Made by a program: the position numbers and the translations under genes
Notes under the pieces: model-generated
Told to the model about the DNA's origin: nothing
What the model saw: the letters and a program-made list of their open reading frames with translations, nothing else
The model's database searches: none
Shown: in pieces, positions 45,863 through 54,566 of the stretch
How the letters are laid out: the number at the start of each line of letters is the position of its first letter
How positions within the stretch are numbered: the first letter of the stretch is position 1
Assembly (NCBI GenBank): GCA_014529385.2
Contig: CM043953.1
Span: 75,897,372-75,961,371 of the forward strand
DNA from: Adiantum capillus-veneris
Lineage: Eukaryota > Streptophyta > Polypodiopsida > Polypodiales > Pteridaceae
Length of the DNA stretch: 64,000 bases
Reading direction: 5' to 3'

Positions 45863-47791
45863 GCATATACACTACTACATTGCAGAAGGAAATGTCGGCA
45901 TACCATTGTGTGCAATGTAGGGAAACGGTCATTTCTGCAGAATGTTGCTCATGCGTGGGTGGATGTGAGAGATGTAGCAGAGGCCCATATCTTAGCTTTC
46001 GAGACACCATTGGCTAGTGGGCGCTACTTATGCGCACGAGAAGTTATGGATTCCCCGACACTGCTAGAGATTTTACTCAAACACTATCAACTACCAAAGC
46101 CTGTTTTACAAAGGTAAGCTATTGGGCTGCCCCGAGGTTTGAACTCAAGCACGTTCTTTTTATCTTAATTAGATTAGATCATGCAAGAGAAATTAAACTT
46201 TTCAAAAAATGAGTAGACCAATTTGTGGGTATTGTGGCCAGTTTACATGTATAGGACATTCGGAAAACCATTACAAAGAATATGTTCAAGAGAGTCAACT
46301 ACTGTTATTCACCAGCTCTAACAACCACCCTAGCATCCATAGATGTCACTTTTGGGAAGAAAAATCTCTAGCATCAAATTTGAGTAACCATTATAGAGAA
46401 TATGATCAAGAGAATCGATTTGCTTGCTCTTCTTGAACCCTCGCATTCATAGAAATGATTTTGGGATGATCAATCCCTACTTTTGCTTTCTCCAATTCAC
46501 ACCCTCTCTATGTCATGAAAAGGGATTTAAATAGGGGGCTCTACTGTCCTCCTCTGTCATACAATTATACTAACGTTTGCAATCAATGCATGAGCATATG
46601 GATTTCTAATGTGCCAAAAAGTCTACTCAGCGATAGGTTGTGCCACACGAATATAAGCTATGTTGTATACTTAATATCAACCGCAACTGCAGTGGAACTA
46701 GAACATGTACCATGTTCAATGTTTTCTTTTTTAAATTTTTCGATGCTCGACCATAAGGGTGTACAATAGTTCCATATAAAAAAATCATAAGGTGTTACAA
46801 TCAATACACGATGCATCTTTTTTGTCCAAAATGGGTTGTTAGTCCCATGCAAGCTATATTCAATAGCCAATATGTATGTTTTAAGAAATGTTTTTAACCA
46901 TGGCCAAGAAAAAATGCACTCAACCACCCTGTTCTATATAAGACAATCCCCATTCCTAGAAGAAATGGAGGGATCATGAGGTTAAATGAAAGTTTGGTGA
47001 TACTAAGCTCTATAACTTACACACAGTATATGTTGACTTGCAATTTCTCACATCAAAATAATTTGAACTAAATATTGTGACAGAGAGAGTTGGCAAAGCC
47101 GATTTCCTAGTTTGATATCTCTATTAGGCTTAGGGTTGCAAGAATGTGGACAAATCTTGAAGGAGAAAGATAGCATAACATGCTAAGAATCATGTCATTG
47201 TGTGAATGTACAAAGAGGATCATGAATGTATATAGAAGTCATAGGGGAAAACATTTTTCTTAGGGTGGTCCTAATTCCATGGATATTGCACATAGTACTA
47301 TCATAAAATGGGAATACTTGGTTGGAAACATCATAGTGCACATGTTTTGCGGTCGATGCTACAAGTGGTTTCAGTGGCTAACAAGAATTGAGTGACACAA
47401 TTGCATATGTGAGGATATTAAAGAATCGTTTTGTTGCTCAATGACAATAGCTTCTCTCGTTAGTTATAAAAGAATCCCACATCATAAAATGTGATATTCT
47501 GTGAGAACGAGGGGGCGGGGGGTTGTCTCATTGCAACAAAACAAAGCATATTTTACCATGCTAAGCTAATGATAAAATATAAGGAATTTTTGACAGGCTA
47601 AGGAAGGGAGATAAAGAAACGATCTAGTGTGAGTTTAGTTGGTAAAATAAATTGAAAGTAGCACATGATCAAGGATCCTAAGTTTTGGACATGTCATCTT
47701 TAAATAGAAGATTTAATCTTTGGTAGATGAAGCATAGATAATCTTTGGTAGATGAAGCATAGACATAGTATTACTGCAAGGGTAAAAACGC

Positions 47792-47845
<54 letters not shown>

Positions 47846-48812
47846 CATTATTGTCCATATGACCCGTGGGACCAAAGACGCATACAAAACCGTTCCTCCT
47901 CTCTAGAAGGGGAGGGTGGAAAGTGTCTCCTCTTTACATGAGAGAGGGTGGTGTCCACAACCTAGAATGGAGAGGTCTTTCCACTAGCCATCTCCTGGAA
48001 GAACTTAGTGGCAGTGTCTAACTCCATTTTTACAAGCAAAATAAAAACTACCAATTATGTGGTATCATGGGGGGCTGCCTTGGTGGACCGAAATTCCTCA
48101 ACGATTGCGCATCTTCCACAATAGACTACCCATTTTCCAGTGCTCTGGCTTGAATCTTGGTAAGCTCTTCTCTCTTACATCGGAGTTGCATATGAGTCAA
48201 GTCCTCTGCAAACCAAAACTCGATGTCCTTGAGATTCTTTGATTGATACAACATAGTATCACGGGCTACTTTGGACTTAATTGGTATGATTCCATGAGAG
48301 CCACCATTTTTGGTGACATGTGAGGCTATGGGCTGAACCTGTGATGTGTCGAGCATTGTATCCCACTTGACTGTTGGCATTAAACTAGCAAGCTGACATA
48401 CTGAAGCGTGGAAATTACCTGCTATGTATCACTCTTGAGGGAGTCTGCCAATCCGAAGATTGAGGGATTCAACATCTCAACGTTTGAACTCATGTATCTC
48501 CATGTTGACATGAGCTTGGATATGGGATGGAAGACTTGCGGTGATCTCTTGAACTTGTGCTTGAATGGTATTTAAGTCCTTTGCCTCCATCTCGGCTTCA
48601 GCGAGGTTCGCGAGACGTGCTTCAACTATATCTAGGCGTTGTCGAAGGAGGAGGTTCTCCTCTTGTAACACTTGGATTTGTGCTAGGAGGGCATCCCAAT
48701 CAGAGGCTCGTACGTCAGGAGGTTTCTTATGGGTCCGTAGGACAAATGCAAGAGACTTTCTTCTAGCATAGATGATGGGGTTGGAAAAGGGTGTACCCTA
48801 GAGGTATAAGAC

Positions 48813-48855
<43 letters not shown>

Positions 48856-48970
48856 GAAGAAGACATATAGAGAGATTTTAACGTTGAAGGACCAATCCCA
48901 AGAGACCTCAAAGATCTATATGATGAGCCTTGAACTCAAGACCAGATATGTGTGTGTGCGTGCGTGCGTA

Positions 48971-49045
<75 letters not shown>

Positions 49046-49477
49046 ATTACCCTTTCATCTCAAAAAGTTTAGTAAATCTATGAGCTTCAAGGCCCGCCAT
49101 ACATATGCAACTCCTAATAATTGTGAAAGCATACTTTTTTTTTACATTAGCTTGCTGCATTTGCAGTTTTTAAGAAACAATAAATCGCTTAGTTGAAAAT
49201 GTTTAATGGTGTTTTTTAATGTGTGTAACAAATACATTTTTTCCATTTTAGTGAAAGCGTAGGATTTTGCATGCAATAACTTTACATGTTTTAAGTGGGG
49301 CCTGTGACTTAGTCTAATCAAAGGTTCTTGCTCAGTTTTGTAGATAAGCCCTTACCATCAGCTCCTGTCTTCAAAGTGTCAATCCGTAAACTAGAGAGCC
49401 TTGGGATTAACCTTAAACCCATTGAAGATGCTATCATGGAATCAATAGAATGCTTGATTGAAAGAGGCCTTTTGTAA
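22174..49477 (+). CDS. CCR/DFR-type NADPH reductase (extended SDR), six exons
   Basis: Exons 22174-22291, 23026-23195, 45170-45361, 45615-45777, 45921-46113 and 49336-49477 join in matching phases through GT-AG introns. They give 325 residues, normal for this plant family (SDR108E). The dinucleotide fold starts with TGGSGFLA (residues 11-18); R37 in ATVRDP suits NADPH. The catalytic triad is S128 (LLTSSMAAV), Y163 and K167 (WYGLSK), the numbering known for grape DFR. These enzymes reduce carbonyls of phenylpropanoid, flavonoid or polyketide substrates in the cytosol. The CCR signature NWYCYGK is absent (here RFWYGLSK), so a classical lignin CCR is unlikely; a tetraketide pyrone reductase, DFR-like or aldehyde reductase role is possible. 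The start at 22174 is the first in-frame ATG; M5 is an alternative. No signal peptide. All key residues are present, so the gene is probably functional despite a 22-kb intron 2. Confidence 0.9.
22292..23025 (+). other. Reductase intron 1, with (GA)n
   Basis: 734 bp, GT-AG (acceptor TTTATGTCGCAG). It contains a (GA)n tract at 22398-22448. No other feature recognised. Confidence 0.85.
23026..23195 (+). CDS. Reductase exon 2
   Basis: Encodes residues 40-96, including [17 protein letters not shown] and GVFHTASPV, both typical of the family. It ends NPE before the donor GTACTT and joins in phase 0 to exon 3. Confidence 0.9.
23406..23801 (+). mobile_element. LTR with adjoining primer binding site (element H)
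   Basis: 396 bp from TGTTGCAGCC to ACTAACA, followed at 23803-23814 by TGGTATTAGAGC, a tRNA-Met type primer binding site. A TATA-like CTATAAATAGG lies near 23450. The 3' part is a tandem duplication with a 116-bp period (23601 and 23717). No partner LTR or coding region was found, so this is the 5' end of a truncated copia-like element. Confidence 0.65.
23815..25449. other. Unassigned intron 2 sequence
   Basis: No gene or repeat end is supported. GC is higher at 24480-24960, and TTTATTTAAACCCGCCGCC near 24950 looks promoter- or LTR-like, but no partner copy was found. A G-run lies at about 25434-25445. Confidence 0.35.
25450..25769 (-). mobile_element. LTR of element G, 3' copy (low-coordinate end uncertain)
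   Basis: On the minus strand a purine tract (AAGGGGGCGTT) leads into TGTTGGGGTTAAGCCCAAC at 25769. The 120 bp below it are about 88 percent identical by eye to 29073-29197. The low-coordinate end is not defined. A copia-type LTR is likely because of the TGTTGGGG start shared with element A. Confidence 0.5.
26021..26345. repeat. Tandem duplication, 164-bp period
   Basis: Two adjacent copies starting GTTGTTGATG at 26021 and 26185. They share a TCTTCGTCTTCGTC block, a TTCTTGATGTTTATCGGT block and GGTCGAGAGTGCAAGC. No coding role is apparent. Confidence 0.8.
26350..26582. repeat. Tandem duplication, about 117-bp period
   Basis: Two adjacent copies beginning TGTGTCTTGTGTGCGCATAC, running through AATGTCTAAACCCATGC to CATGCACATGTATTGCAT. 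It directly follows the 164-bp duplication. Confidence 0.75.
27185..27618. mobile_element. Solo LTR M nested in the LTR of element C
   Basis: 434 bp with TGTAAGG...GTGACA ends, flanked on both sides by a perfect 5-bp target-site duplication GTCGT (27180-27184 and 27619-27623). It contains TCCTTATATAGGAG, a possible promoter, and a minisatellite with units like GGGCGAAGGGGTGTGACC (about 27393-27540). It interrupts a sequence that continues on both sides as the C-type LTR. This is the most recent insertion at this spot. Confidence 0.75.
27393..27540. repeat. Minisatellite in solo LTR M
   Basis: About five or six degenerate units of roughly 27 bp built on GGCGAAGAG or GGCGAAGGGGTGTGACC. Confidence 0.6.
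28657..28808. repeat. Tandem duplication, 76-bp period
   Basis: Two nearly identical copies starting CTAATCTCCATCGCAATGAC at 28657 and 28733. The period is not a multiple of three, so the two copies are not read in the same frame. Confidence 0.9.
28809..29072. other. Unassigned short stretch
   Basis: Plus-strand frames contain [20 protein letters not shown] and [18 protein letters not shown], which look coding-like but match no family I know. They may belong with the MYB-like fragment or with an old element. Confidence 0.25.
29073..29197 (-). mobile_element. LTR fragment of element G, second copy
   Basis: 125 bp matching the high-coordinate part of the LTR at 25450-25769, ending CCCCAACA at 29197. 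Same direction as the other copy. Only the first part of the LTR (minus-strand sense) is present. Confidence 0.6.
29286..29311. repeat. Poly-C tract
   Basis: An uninterrupted run of about 26 C. Tracts like this are prone to slippage, so the exact length is uncertain. Confidence 0.8.
29400..30394 (+). mobile_element. LINE remnant: ORF1-like segment and endonuclease N-terminus
   Basis: The first part reads [20 protein letters not shown], then [16 protein letters not shown], which resembles the RNA-binding ORF1 region of plant L1-type LINEs. From about 30000 the frame reads MVSWNN, then [10 protein letters not shown], then [20 protein letters not shown], then [10 protein letters not shown]. This is the start of an APE-type endonuclease: SWN.RGLGGP, the catalytic Glu in LQEH, and the following Y..FWS. 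Stops interrupt it, and no reverse transcriptase follows before LTR K at 30395. It is an old 5' part of a LINE, in the same direction as the reductase gene. Confidence 0.55.
30395..31504. mobile_element. Probable solo LTR K
   Basis: 1,110 bp from TGTTAAGG to GGCTCA, flanked by GAAAG (30390-30394) and CAAAG (31505-31509), a 4-of-5 target-site match. It contains CCTCCTTATATAGGAGG (TATA-like), a minisatellite at 30640-30960 and short GAAAACGCTGG repeats at 31138-31215. No primer binding site or coding sequence adjoins it. The ends are inferred and less firm than those of M and L. Confidence 0.45.
30640..30960. repeat. Minisatellite with GGTACTGATGGGT and GTCGACGACGA units
   Basis: A simpler GGGTACTG-type array grades into about five degenerate units of 45-60 bp combining GAGGTACTGATGGGTCTATG with GACGATGATGTC. 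Confidence 0.7.
32851..32897. repeat. (CT)n microsatellite inside solo LTR L
   Basis: About 23 CT units within the LTR, upstream of its TATA-like box. Confidence 0.95.
33202..33345. repeat. Minisatellite in solo LTR L
   Basis: Four units of about 36 bp built on CCCTTACGGGAAAGTACGGC and GCGCCTAAGT. It lies in the transcribed part of the LTR if the TATA box near 32979 is used. Confidence 0.8.
34195..34400. repeat. Tandem repeat, about 60-bp period, in element D
   Basis: Four degenerate copies sharing GATGTCTGGGGAGCGTT and GGTTGTATG with AACCTC between them, in the interior of element D near its 3' LTR. Confidence 0.75.
34873..35517 (+). repeat. 3' LTR of element D
   Basis: 645 bp, TGTCACAAATTGC...CTTGTGACA. 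Its first half carries several units combining TGACGTGGC with TGTACGGATTTC; its second half matches the 5' LTR. Confidence 0.75.
35518..37938 (-). mobile_element. Ty3/gypsy element E: 5' LTR and gag remnant
   Basis: On the minus strand the 5' LTR is at 37938-37377 (TGTCACAAAGTG...GTTGCA), with primer binding site TGGTATCAGAGC at 37375-37364. The gag frames run from about 37180 to 35880. They carry [16 protein letters not shown], a basic Ser-rich stretch ([11 protein letters not shown]), the gag core ([31 protein letters not shown]) and traces of a CCHC knuckle. The gag matches that of element F closely, so the two are one family in head-to-head arrangement. No pol region is present; the element ends against the 3' LTR of D at 35517. 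Broken in several places. Confidence 0.8.
37377..37938 (-). repeat. 5' LTR of element E
   Basis: 562 bp, with the primer binding site just inside. Its upstream part carries at least two exact TGACGTGGC sites (37789-37781, 37881-37873) and degenerate ones in repeated units. Its downstream part matches the LTRs of C, D and F around GGCGCCAG...GGCACGGAACT. Confidence 0.8.
37939..38114. other. Spacer between head-to-head gypsy elements E and F
   Basis: 176 bp. Its first 55 bp resemble the last part of the element D LTR (GTGCTAA.AGTCT...TTGGCACGTGGTG), so E may have landed in or beside another LTR of that type. Confidence 0.45.
38115..38644 (+). repeat. 5' LTR of element F
   Basis: 530 bp; begins TGCACAAAGTGATGACGTGG and ends TCTGTTACA ahead of the primer binding site. 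It includes an A-run at about 38211-38228. Confidence 0.8.
43162..43730 (+). repeat. 3' LTR of element F
   Basis: 569 bp; begins TGTCACAAAGTGATGACGTG after the purine tract and ends TCTGTTACA, followed by GTAGT. Confidence 0.8.
43731..45169. other. Right end of reductase intron 2
   Basis: No retroelement recognised. It contains an unrecognised minus-strand candidate exon (44758-44321) and an imperfect duplication with about 122-bp spacing near 44066-44260 (ACCTGCAAAAG, AGTTCCCTT). A normal acceptor (TGTTATTCAG) closes the intron at 45169. Confidence 0.5.
44321..44758 (-). CDS. Unrecognised candidate exon, antisense in intron 2
   Basis: 146 codons open from a good splice acceptor (CTTGTTCTCTTTAGTAG) to a stop at 44321. 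The composition looks like a normal globular protein ([19 protein letters not shown], then [17 protein letters not shown], then LTCSWKQ). I do not recognise the family, and no further exons could be linked to it. It may be an exon of an antisense gene nested in intron 2, a captured gene fragment, or a chance frame. Confidence 0.25.
   Translation of the reverse strand, partial: AFKVQCNTCEDLKIALVQDWIEKVMQLPSRCRVHFSSDEKNKTIIYAFSILRHCLFGTDFVIKIFHPILEEVYQSADALGKIPIYVTIPELTCSWKQDSSGRCYLAKTSGAIKVITWQLTRRLIILQYARRQADDITVIRQMRTW
45170..45361 (+). CDS. Reductase exon 3
   Basis: Encodes residues 97-160, including [16 protein letters not shown] and the catalytic-serine segment [13 protein letters not shown] (S128). 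Donor GTAATC; phase 0 to exon 4. Confidence 0.92.
45362..45614 (+). other. Reductase intron 3
   Basis: 253 bp, GT-AG, acceptor TTTCCACATGTGCAG. Confidence 0.85.
45615..45777 (+). CDS. Reductase exon 4
   Basis: Encodes residues 161-214 plus one base. It includes [20 protein letters not shown] with catalytic Y163 and K167, then [18 protein letters not shown], both typical of the family. Confidence 0.92.
45778..45920 (+). other. Reductase intron 4, with compound (CT)n(CA)n
   Basis: 143 bp, GT-AG. A (CT)n(CA)n compound microsatellite occupies about 45805-45860, over a third of the intron. The acceptor chosen is TGCAATGTAG at 45920, because it alone keeps the frame into [18 protein letters not shown]; the later TTCTGCAG at 45935 breaks it. 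Confidence 0.8.
45921..46113 (+). CDS. Reductase exon 5
   Basis: Encodes [20 protein letters not shown], then [19 protein letters not shown], the conserved C-terminal substrate-domain region of the family. Donor GTAAGC; leaves two bases for the next codon. Confidence 0.9.
47795..47842. repeat. (GA)n microsatellite
   Basis: About 24 GA units within reductase intron 5. Confidence 0.95.
48060..48780 (-). pseudogene. Coiled-coil protein remnant in intron 5
   Basis: A minus-strand open stretch reads [20 protein letters not shown], then [20 protein letters not shown] and [16 protein letters not shown], a clear heptad-type coiled coil. After a break it continues with [20 protein letters not shown] and [18 protein letters not shown] do not recognise the family. 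Antisense position in an intron and loss of continuity suggest a gag-like or host-gene fossil fragment. Confidence 0.35.
48814..49044. repeat. (GA)n and (TG)n(GA)n tracts with dispersed flanking repeat
   Basis: (GA)n at 48814-48856 is followed by AGAAGAAGAAGA, ATTTTAACGTTGAAGGA, ...CAAAGATCTATATGATGAG, ...TTGAACTCAAGACC, then (TG)n(GA)n to 49044. The segment after the first tract is also found after the (GA)n at 62311-62360, so it is part of a dispersed repeat. Confidence 0.7.
49336..49477 (+). CDS. Reductase exon 6 with stop
   Basis: Completes codon 279 and encodes [20 protein letters not shown], then [20 protein letters not shown], ending IERGLL and TAA at 49475-49477. This matches the family's C-terminal pattern of a short strand, SLG(I/F) and a final helix. 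Confidence 0.9.
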
Positions 49478-49664
49478 GGCAATGGCCATGCTAAGCATAA
49501 TAATTAATGATTTTATAGAATAATTGTGCCTCATACATAGTCACACATGCATTAGGTACTCCTCTTTTATGTAATTATGCAAGTCTTTTGCCAACTACAT
49601 CGATTTTGGCATGGGTGTGCTAGTTATATGTAATTGATAACTGTGCTTTCTGTGACCACATCCT

Positions 49665-49670
49665 AATAAA
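49665..49670 (+). terminator. Candidate polyadenylation signal of the reductase gene
   Basis: AATAAA within CCTAATAAATAAAAG, about 190 bp after the stop codon. Plant signals are loose, so this is only a likely site. Confidence 0.4.
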
Positions 49671-50175
<505 letters not shown>

Positions 50176-50204
50176 TGATGAGTGCGTAATACGGAAGTAA
50201 TGCG

Positions 50205-50211
<7 letters not shown>

Positions 50212-50257
<46 letters not shown>
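50212..50257. repeat. (GA)n inside the 3' LTR of element I
   Basis: About 23 GA units, at the same place in the LTR as the tract at 53234-53305. Confidence 0.9.
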
Positions 50258-50259
<2 letters not shown>

Positions 50260-53230
50260 TTTGGTGGAGCTACTTCTCACACTATATATGACCTCCTTAT
50301 TGTCTTATATTATCAATAACAAAAAATTGAGATAAGGATTAGTGAGTGGTTAATATGTGATGGTATTGGCCTAATGGCCTTTATCCCCACCACCGTCCCA
50401 ATTAAAGGCCAATGTGCCAATAAGCGGGGAAAAGGGTAAGTAGAGTATGGTGGCTCTACCCAATGCCCATCAAATCATGACAATATGCAAAGTGCTTAGG
50501 AGGGAAACTCTTCATTAGATGGTCAACAGGGTTGTCGTGTGTGCACCTTGACAAGTTGGATGCACTTGTCCTCAAGCATCTCTCAAATGATCTCAATGTG
50601 ATTTGTCTTCGCATGAAACACAGGGTTTCGTGCTTTTTGAATAACACTTTGACTTTCACAATGCAATATTGGAATCTCATCATTCATGCCCAAATATCCC
50701 ACTCTAGAAAAGCAAACTAAATAGCTTCTTTGCAAGATTTAGAGACGGCCACATATTCTACCTCAGTGATTGACTAAGCAATGCAATCTTACAAATGAGA
50801 TCTCCATGATATTTCACCTCTAGTAAATGTGAAAACATAGCCATTAGTGGACCTTCTATTGTCGAAATTCCTTAAATAATCAACATCCTTGTATCCTTTT
50901 ACACATGCCTCCTTGTTTCCAAAGTATAAGCATTTGTCCTTTGTACTACTCAAATATATCATCACTCCTTTCACTACCTCCCAACGCATGTATCTTCTGA
51001 CTACTTTGGCTACAAATGCAACGTTTGGATGCGTAGCAATGATGGCATACATCAAGCTACCAACATCAAATATATATAAGGGACCTTGGCCATTTTAGCC
51101 TTCCTCCTCTGATTTAAGGCAATTAATTTGGCTAAGTTTTACACATGAAGGTAACAAGCTATTGGATACCTTCACCCTCTCCATATTAAAACGTCGAAAG
51201 TAACTTGGAAGTGTACTCAGCCTAAGATAAGTAAAGCATTTTATTGCTCCTATCTCTCACAATCCTCATGCCAAGAAAGTGATTGGCTTCTCCCCAATCC
51301 TTCATATCAAAGTTCTTGTGCAAATTTGATTTTAATGCATCTCTCTCGCTAGTACTTTTCTTGGTGATAAGCATGTCGTCTAAATGCAAGATCAATATCA
51401 AAAGACTACCATCAATAGCCTTTTTAGTGTAGAGGCAATGATCTTTGTCACTCCTTTTGAAACCTTGAGACCTCATATAAGCATTAAACTTATGATACCA
51501 TTAGTGATGGGATCCTTGTTTTGTCCCATATAGAGCCTTTCTAAGTTTGCAGGCCATCTTTTCTTTGCCTTTAATAACACACCCTTGTGGTTGTTGCATG
51601 TAAACGTCTTTATGAAGATCGCCATGTAAGAATGCCGTTTTGACATCCATTTGAAGAAGTTTCAAATCCTCAATGGCTACCAATACAAACACTAAGAGAA
51701 GAGTGGTCATCTTCACAACTAGTGAAAATATTCCATCAAAACCAATACCATTTTGCTTGTTAGCCATAGCTAACTTATCTAGCTCTTCCCATTCTTCCAC
51801 ATCCATGTTCTTGAGTTTGACACCTTGAAACTTTATGGGCTTTAACCTGCTTCTTTTGAACCAAAACTTCGTTCAATAAGAAAAGTTATTTCCATCAAGT
51901 TTTCAACGTTAAACAAAGCACCATCCAAAGAAGAAGAAGCCATAATGCCACTAAATGGCAAGAATAATCTTTGACCAAATTGAGTTTCAACTATAAGTTG
52001 AGTAAAATTCCAATCAACAAACCGAATAGAAACTAAAGAGAATGAATGGCAAGATAAAGAGATGTTTGAACAATCACAATCATGAAATTCATGGGAGAAT
52101 TATGGCAAAAGTTCTCCTGTACGAGGAATGAATCTCAAAAGTTCCCTTGTACGAGGAATGAATCTCAAATCCCAAATGTCATAAGAGGCAGTATCTACTA
52201 GTATCTCAGCAAAGAGAGTCAAGAATCACAACATCTCTCAATGCATACAAATCATGAACACATATGTCGAGCACCTATGTCCATTTACATGTCCTATGGC
52301 GAGGCTATGATAAGGGAAACTACAGCGACCTAATCCACCTTGCATTGGGTAACCTGGTCCCCAGTGTTTAGCTTCAAAAAACCTCACGTATGACCCTCAA
52401 AAAAGTCTAAGCGATGACACAACTATAGTCAAGTCTCAAAAATGACTATCTTTCAGACCAAGTCTCAGAAATGGTCAGGACTTTTGTACTAGCCAAGATG
52501 GCTCCACAAATGTATTCATAGGTAGTATCCATAAGACCTTGCATCAATATAATCAACAATGCGTATAAGCAAGCATAAAATCGTAAGATGCCCTATCAAC
52601 CATAAATCTACTTGATAAATATAATTCGAGCGTGTATGCTTTCTTCACGAGCCACACATAAAATTCTGTCATGTATGCTCAAAATCCTTGAACAAACCAA
52701 CCAAACATTGAGCAAGCGAAGTATGCAATAAGCATCCCACTTCCAACAACTCTTCACAAAAGCATCCACAACTTCCAGAACACCCTTCAATCTGTCAATT
52801 GATATCTGCCAAACCGTATAGAATTTCCTTTTGCAAAGTCGTAGAACACAAAAATTCAATCAAACATGTGGAAACAAGCATATTAAAATGGGTTGTTTTT
52901 ATAGTTGAAAACATATATGTCAAAATATGTAACTGTCTATCCATGACTTGCAGGCAGTCTATCAAATGTGCAACAAAATTAGTACGGAATTTGAAAAATA
53001 TCCGACATGAAAGTTGTAGAACACAACGTTTCTGGTGAGGACATATGGAACCCAGCCCAAAATCACCTTTTTACTCAATCATATCTCTAATGCAAAACAA
53101 AGCTAGAAACTTCGCGGCCTCTGTACTCCACCATGACATTGCAACGATGCAAGGCATTCACTCCGGTTCTAACACCAATTATTGACGAGTACGCAATGCG
53201 AAAGGGATACATGGAATGATACATTAGGGT

Positions 53231-53233
<3 letters not shown>

Positions 53234-53305
<72 letters not shown>
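53234..53305. repeat. (GA)n inside the 5' LTR of element I
   Basis: About 36 GA units; homologous in position to the shorter tract in the other LTR. Confidence 0.9.
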
Positions 53306-53307
<2 letters not shown>

Positions 53308-53402
53308 TTTGGTGGAGTTGCTTCTCACACTATGTGTGAGCTCCTTATTGTTATATATTATCAATAACAAAGAATGAGATCAGGTTAGTGAGCGATAGTG
53401 CA

Positions 53403-54339
53403 TGAGATATGTATTTGTGTGGGACGTATGATTCCTCAATGAATACACTAAAGATGAACATATGTGCTCTCTAGGAAAATGTAAACCACTCTCTTTTATG
53501 ATACAGGAACCGTTAGCATGTAACAATTCTTCAGTATTCAAGCATAATCATATTACACACACAAACTAGATTGCATTTGAAGTTGGCACTTAGTAAGATT
53601 TCTAATAATTGTCTACAACTAAAAGTCATCAAGTTTCAATCAACAAAACCATTAGAGTTGCAATTTGCAAGGTCTTGAAAAAATCCTTAAAGCCATCCAC
53701 AAGTACTTTCTTTTGTTTGCATGCCTCACTATTCTCCTACTAACTAAAATGAATAACTCAATCAAGCATGCATGGCTCATCATTCCTTTATTGGCCACAA
53801 TATTGTGACCACCTTGGACTTCATTTAGGTCTTGCAAGTCGAACAACACCATCTTCACATTTCAAGCCATAGCTATCATTAGCCATCGCCTCTCGTTTGA
53901 GCTTATACTAAGGATCCTCCACAAAGGGGTCGAATAGTAGTTACAAGTCAAATACTAGGTTAAAGACTTGTTTCCAAGGACATGTCAGAGCTCACCAATT
54001 GCATGGTTTCATTGAAGCAAAGTTAATGTTCAACACCTTGGTGTCATCTTCCAGGTATTGGCTAAAAAGTTCACATGAAGAAAATTTGAGGCATTTTTAA
54101 GTGATCACTTGTGTGCTCTTTCCACAATATTATATCTAACATCTCAAATATGATGAAGGTAATGCCTTGTTGATGCAAGCATACCTGGGTTCCATAATTC
54201 AAGGCATGGCTCATACTACTATAAATCTATCCAATGGAGTTGGTATTCCTTTTTAGTGCTTATTTTTAGACAATATCCTATCCTTTTTATTCTTCTCCCC
54301 TCCCCCCATATCTAGTATCACATCATGTTACCTACATGT
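53403..54339. other. Spacer between copia elements I and J
   Basis: No gene or repeat end recognised. Short frames (for example 53858-53652, minus) carry no motif. Confidence 0.45.
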
Positions 54340-54566
54340 TGTTGGAATTAGGGTTGTAGGGAAACACACACAGCTTGGAGAAGACGAAGGAAGCTCAAGG
54401 CACACAATAGAGAGTGTATTACTTAGTGTGCAATGGAAAGATAGATAGCCCTAGAGTGATGGGCATATATACAATGCACGGGGGGAAAAAACTCCTTAAG
54501 AGGAAAAAAACGCCCTGACAGTCCTAGTGTGTTCACACATGTCACTACCACATGTATATGGTAACA
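54340..54566 (-). repeat. 3' LTR of copia element J
   Basis: 227 bp, TGTTACCATATAC...CCAACA on the minus strand, directly after the polypurine tract. Confidence 0.85.

Larger units (their letters stand above)
46114..49335 (+). other. Reductase intron 5
   Basis: 3,222 bp, GT-AG (acceptor TTCTTGCTCAG). It holds (GA)n at 47795-47842, a minus-strand coiled-coil remnant at about 48780-48060, and (GA)n tracts with a dispersed flanking repeat at 48814-49044. No LTR element recognised. Confidence 0.8.
50176..53402 (-). mobile_element. Shortened Ty1/copia element I
   Basis: On the minus strand the 5' LTR part is at 53402-53183. Next comes a primer-binding-site-like TGGTGTTAGAACC at 53180-53168, then the start of gag (about 51960-51760). 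Reverse transcriptase (LLQMDVKTAFLHGDLHKDVY, GEANHFLGMRI) and RNase H (YKDVDYLRNFDNRRSTNGYV) follow. The 3' LTR is at about 50392-50176. Both LTRs carry a (GA)n tract at the same internal place and share GGTTTTGGTGGAG. At about 3.2 kb it is much shorter than a full copia element (about 5 kb) and has many breaks. LTR divergence looks above 10 percent by eye, so it is old. Confidence 0.75.

Noticed and set aside
46114-46180. GGTTTGAACTCAAGCAC as a possible tRNA T-arm or SINE B box
   Set aside because: No A box, no cloverleaf and no flanking duplication were found; the match alone is too short.
22174-49477. Naming the reductase a true cinnamoyl-CoA reductase or dihydroflavonol reductase
   Set aside because: The CCR hallmark NWYCYGK is replaced by RFWYGLSK, and substrate-region residues cannot be assigned without an alignment. 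Only the superfamily is supported.
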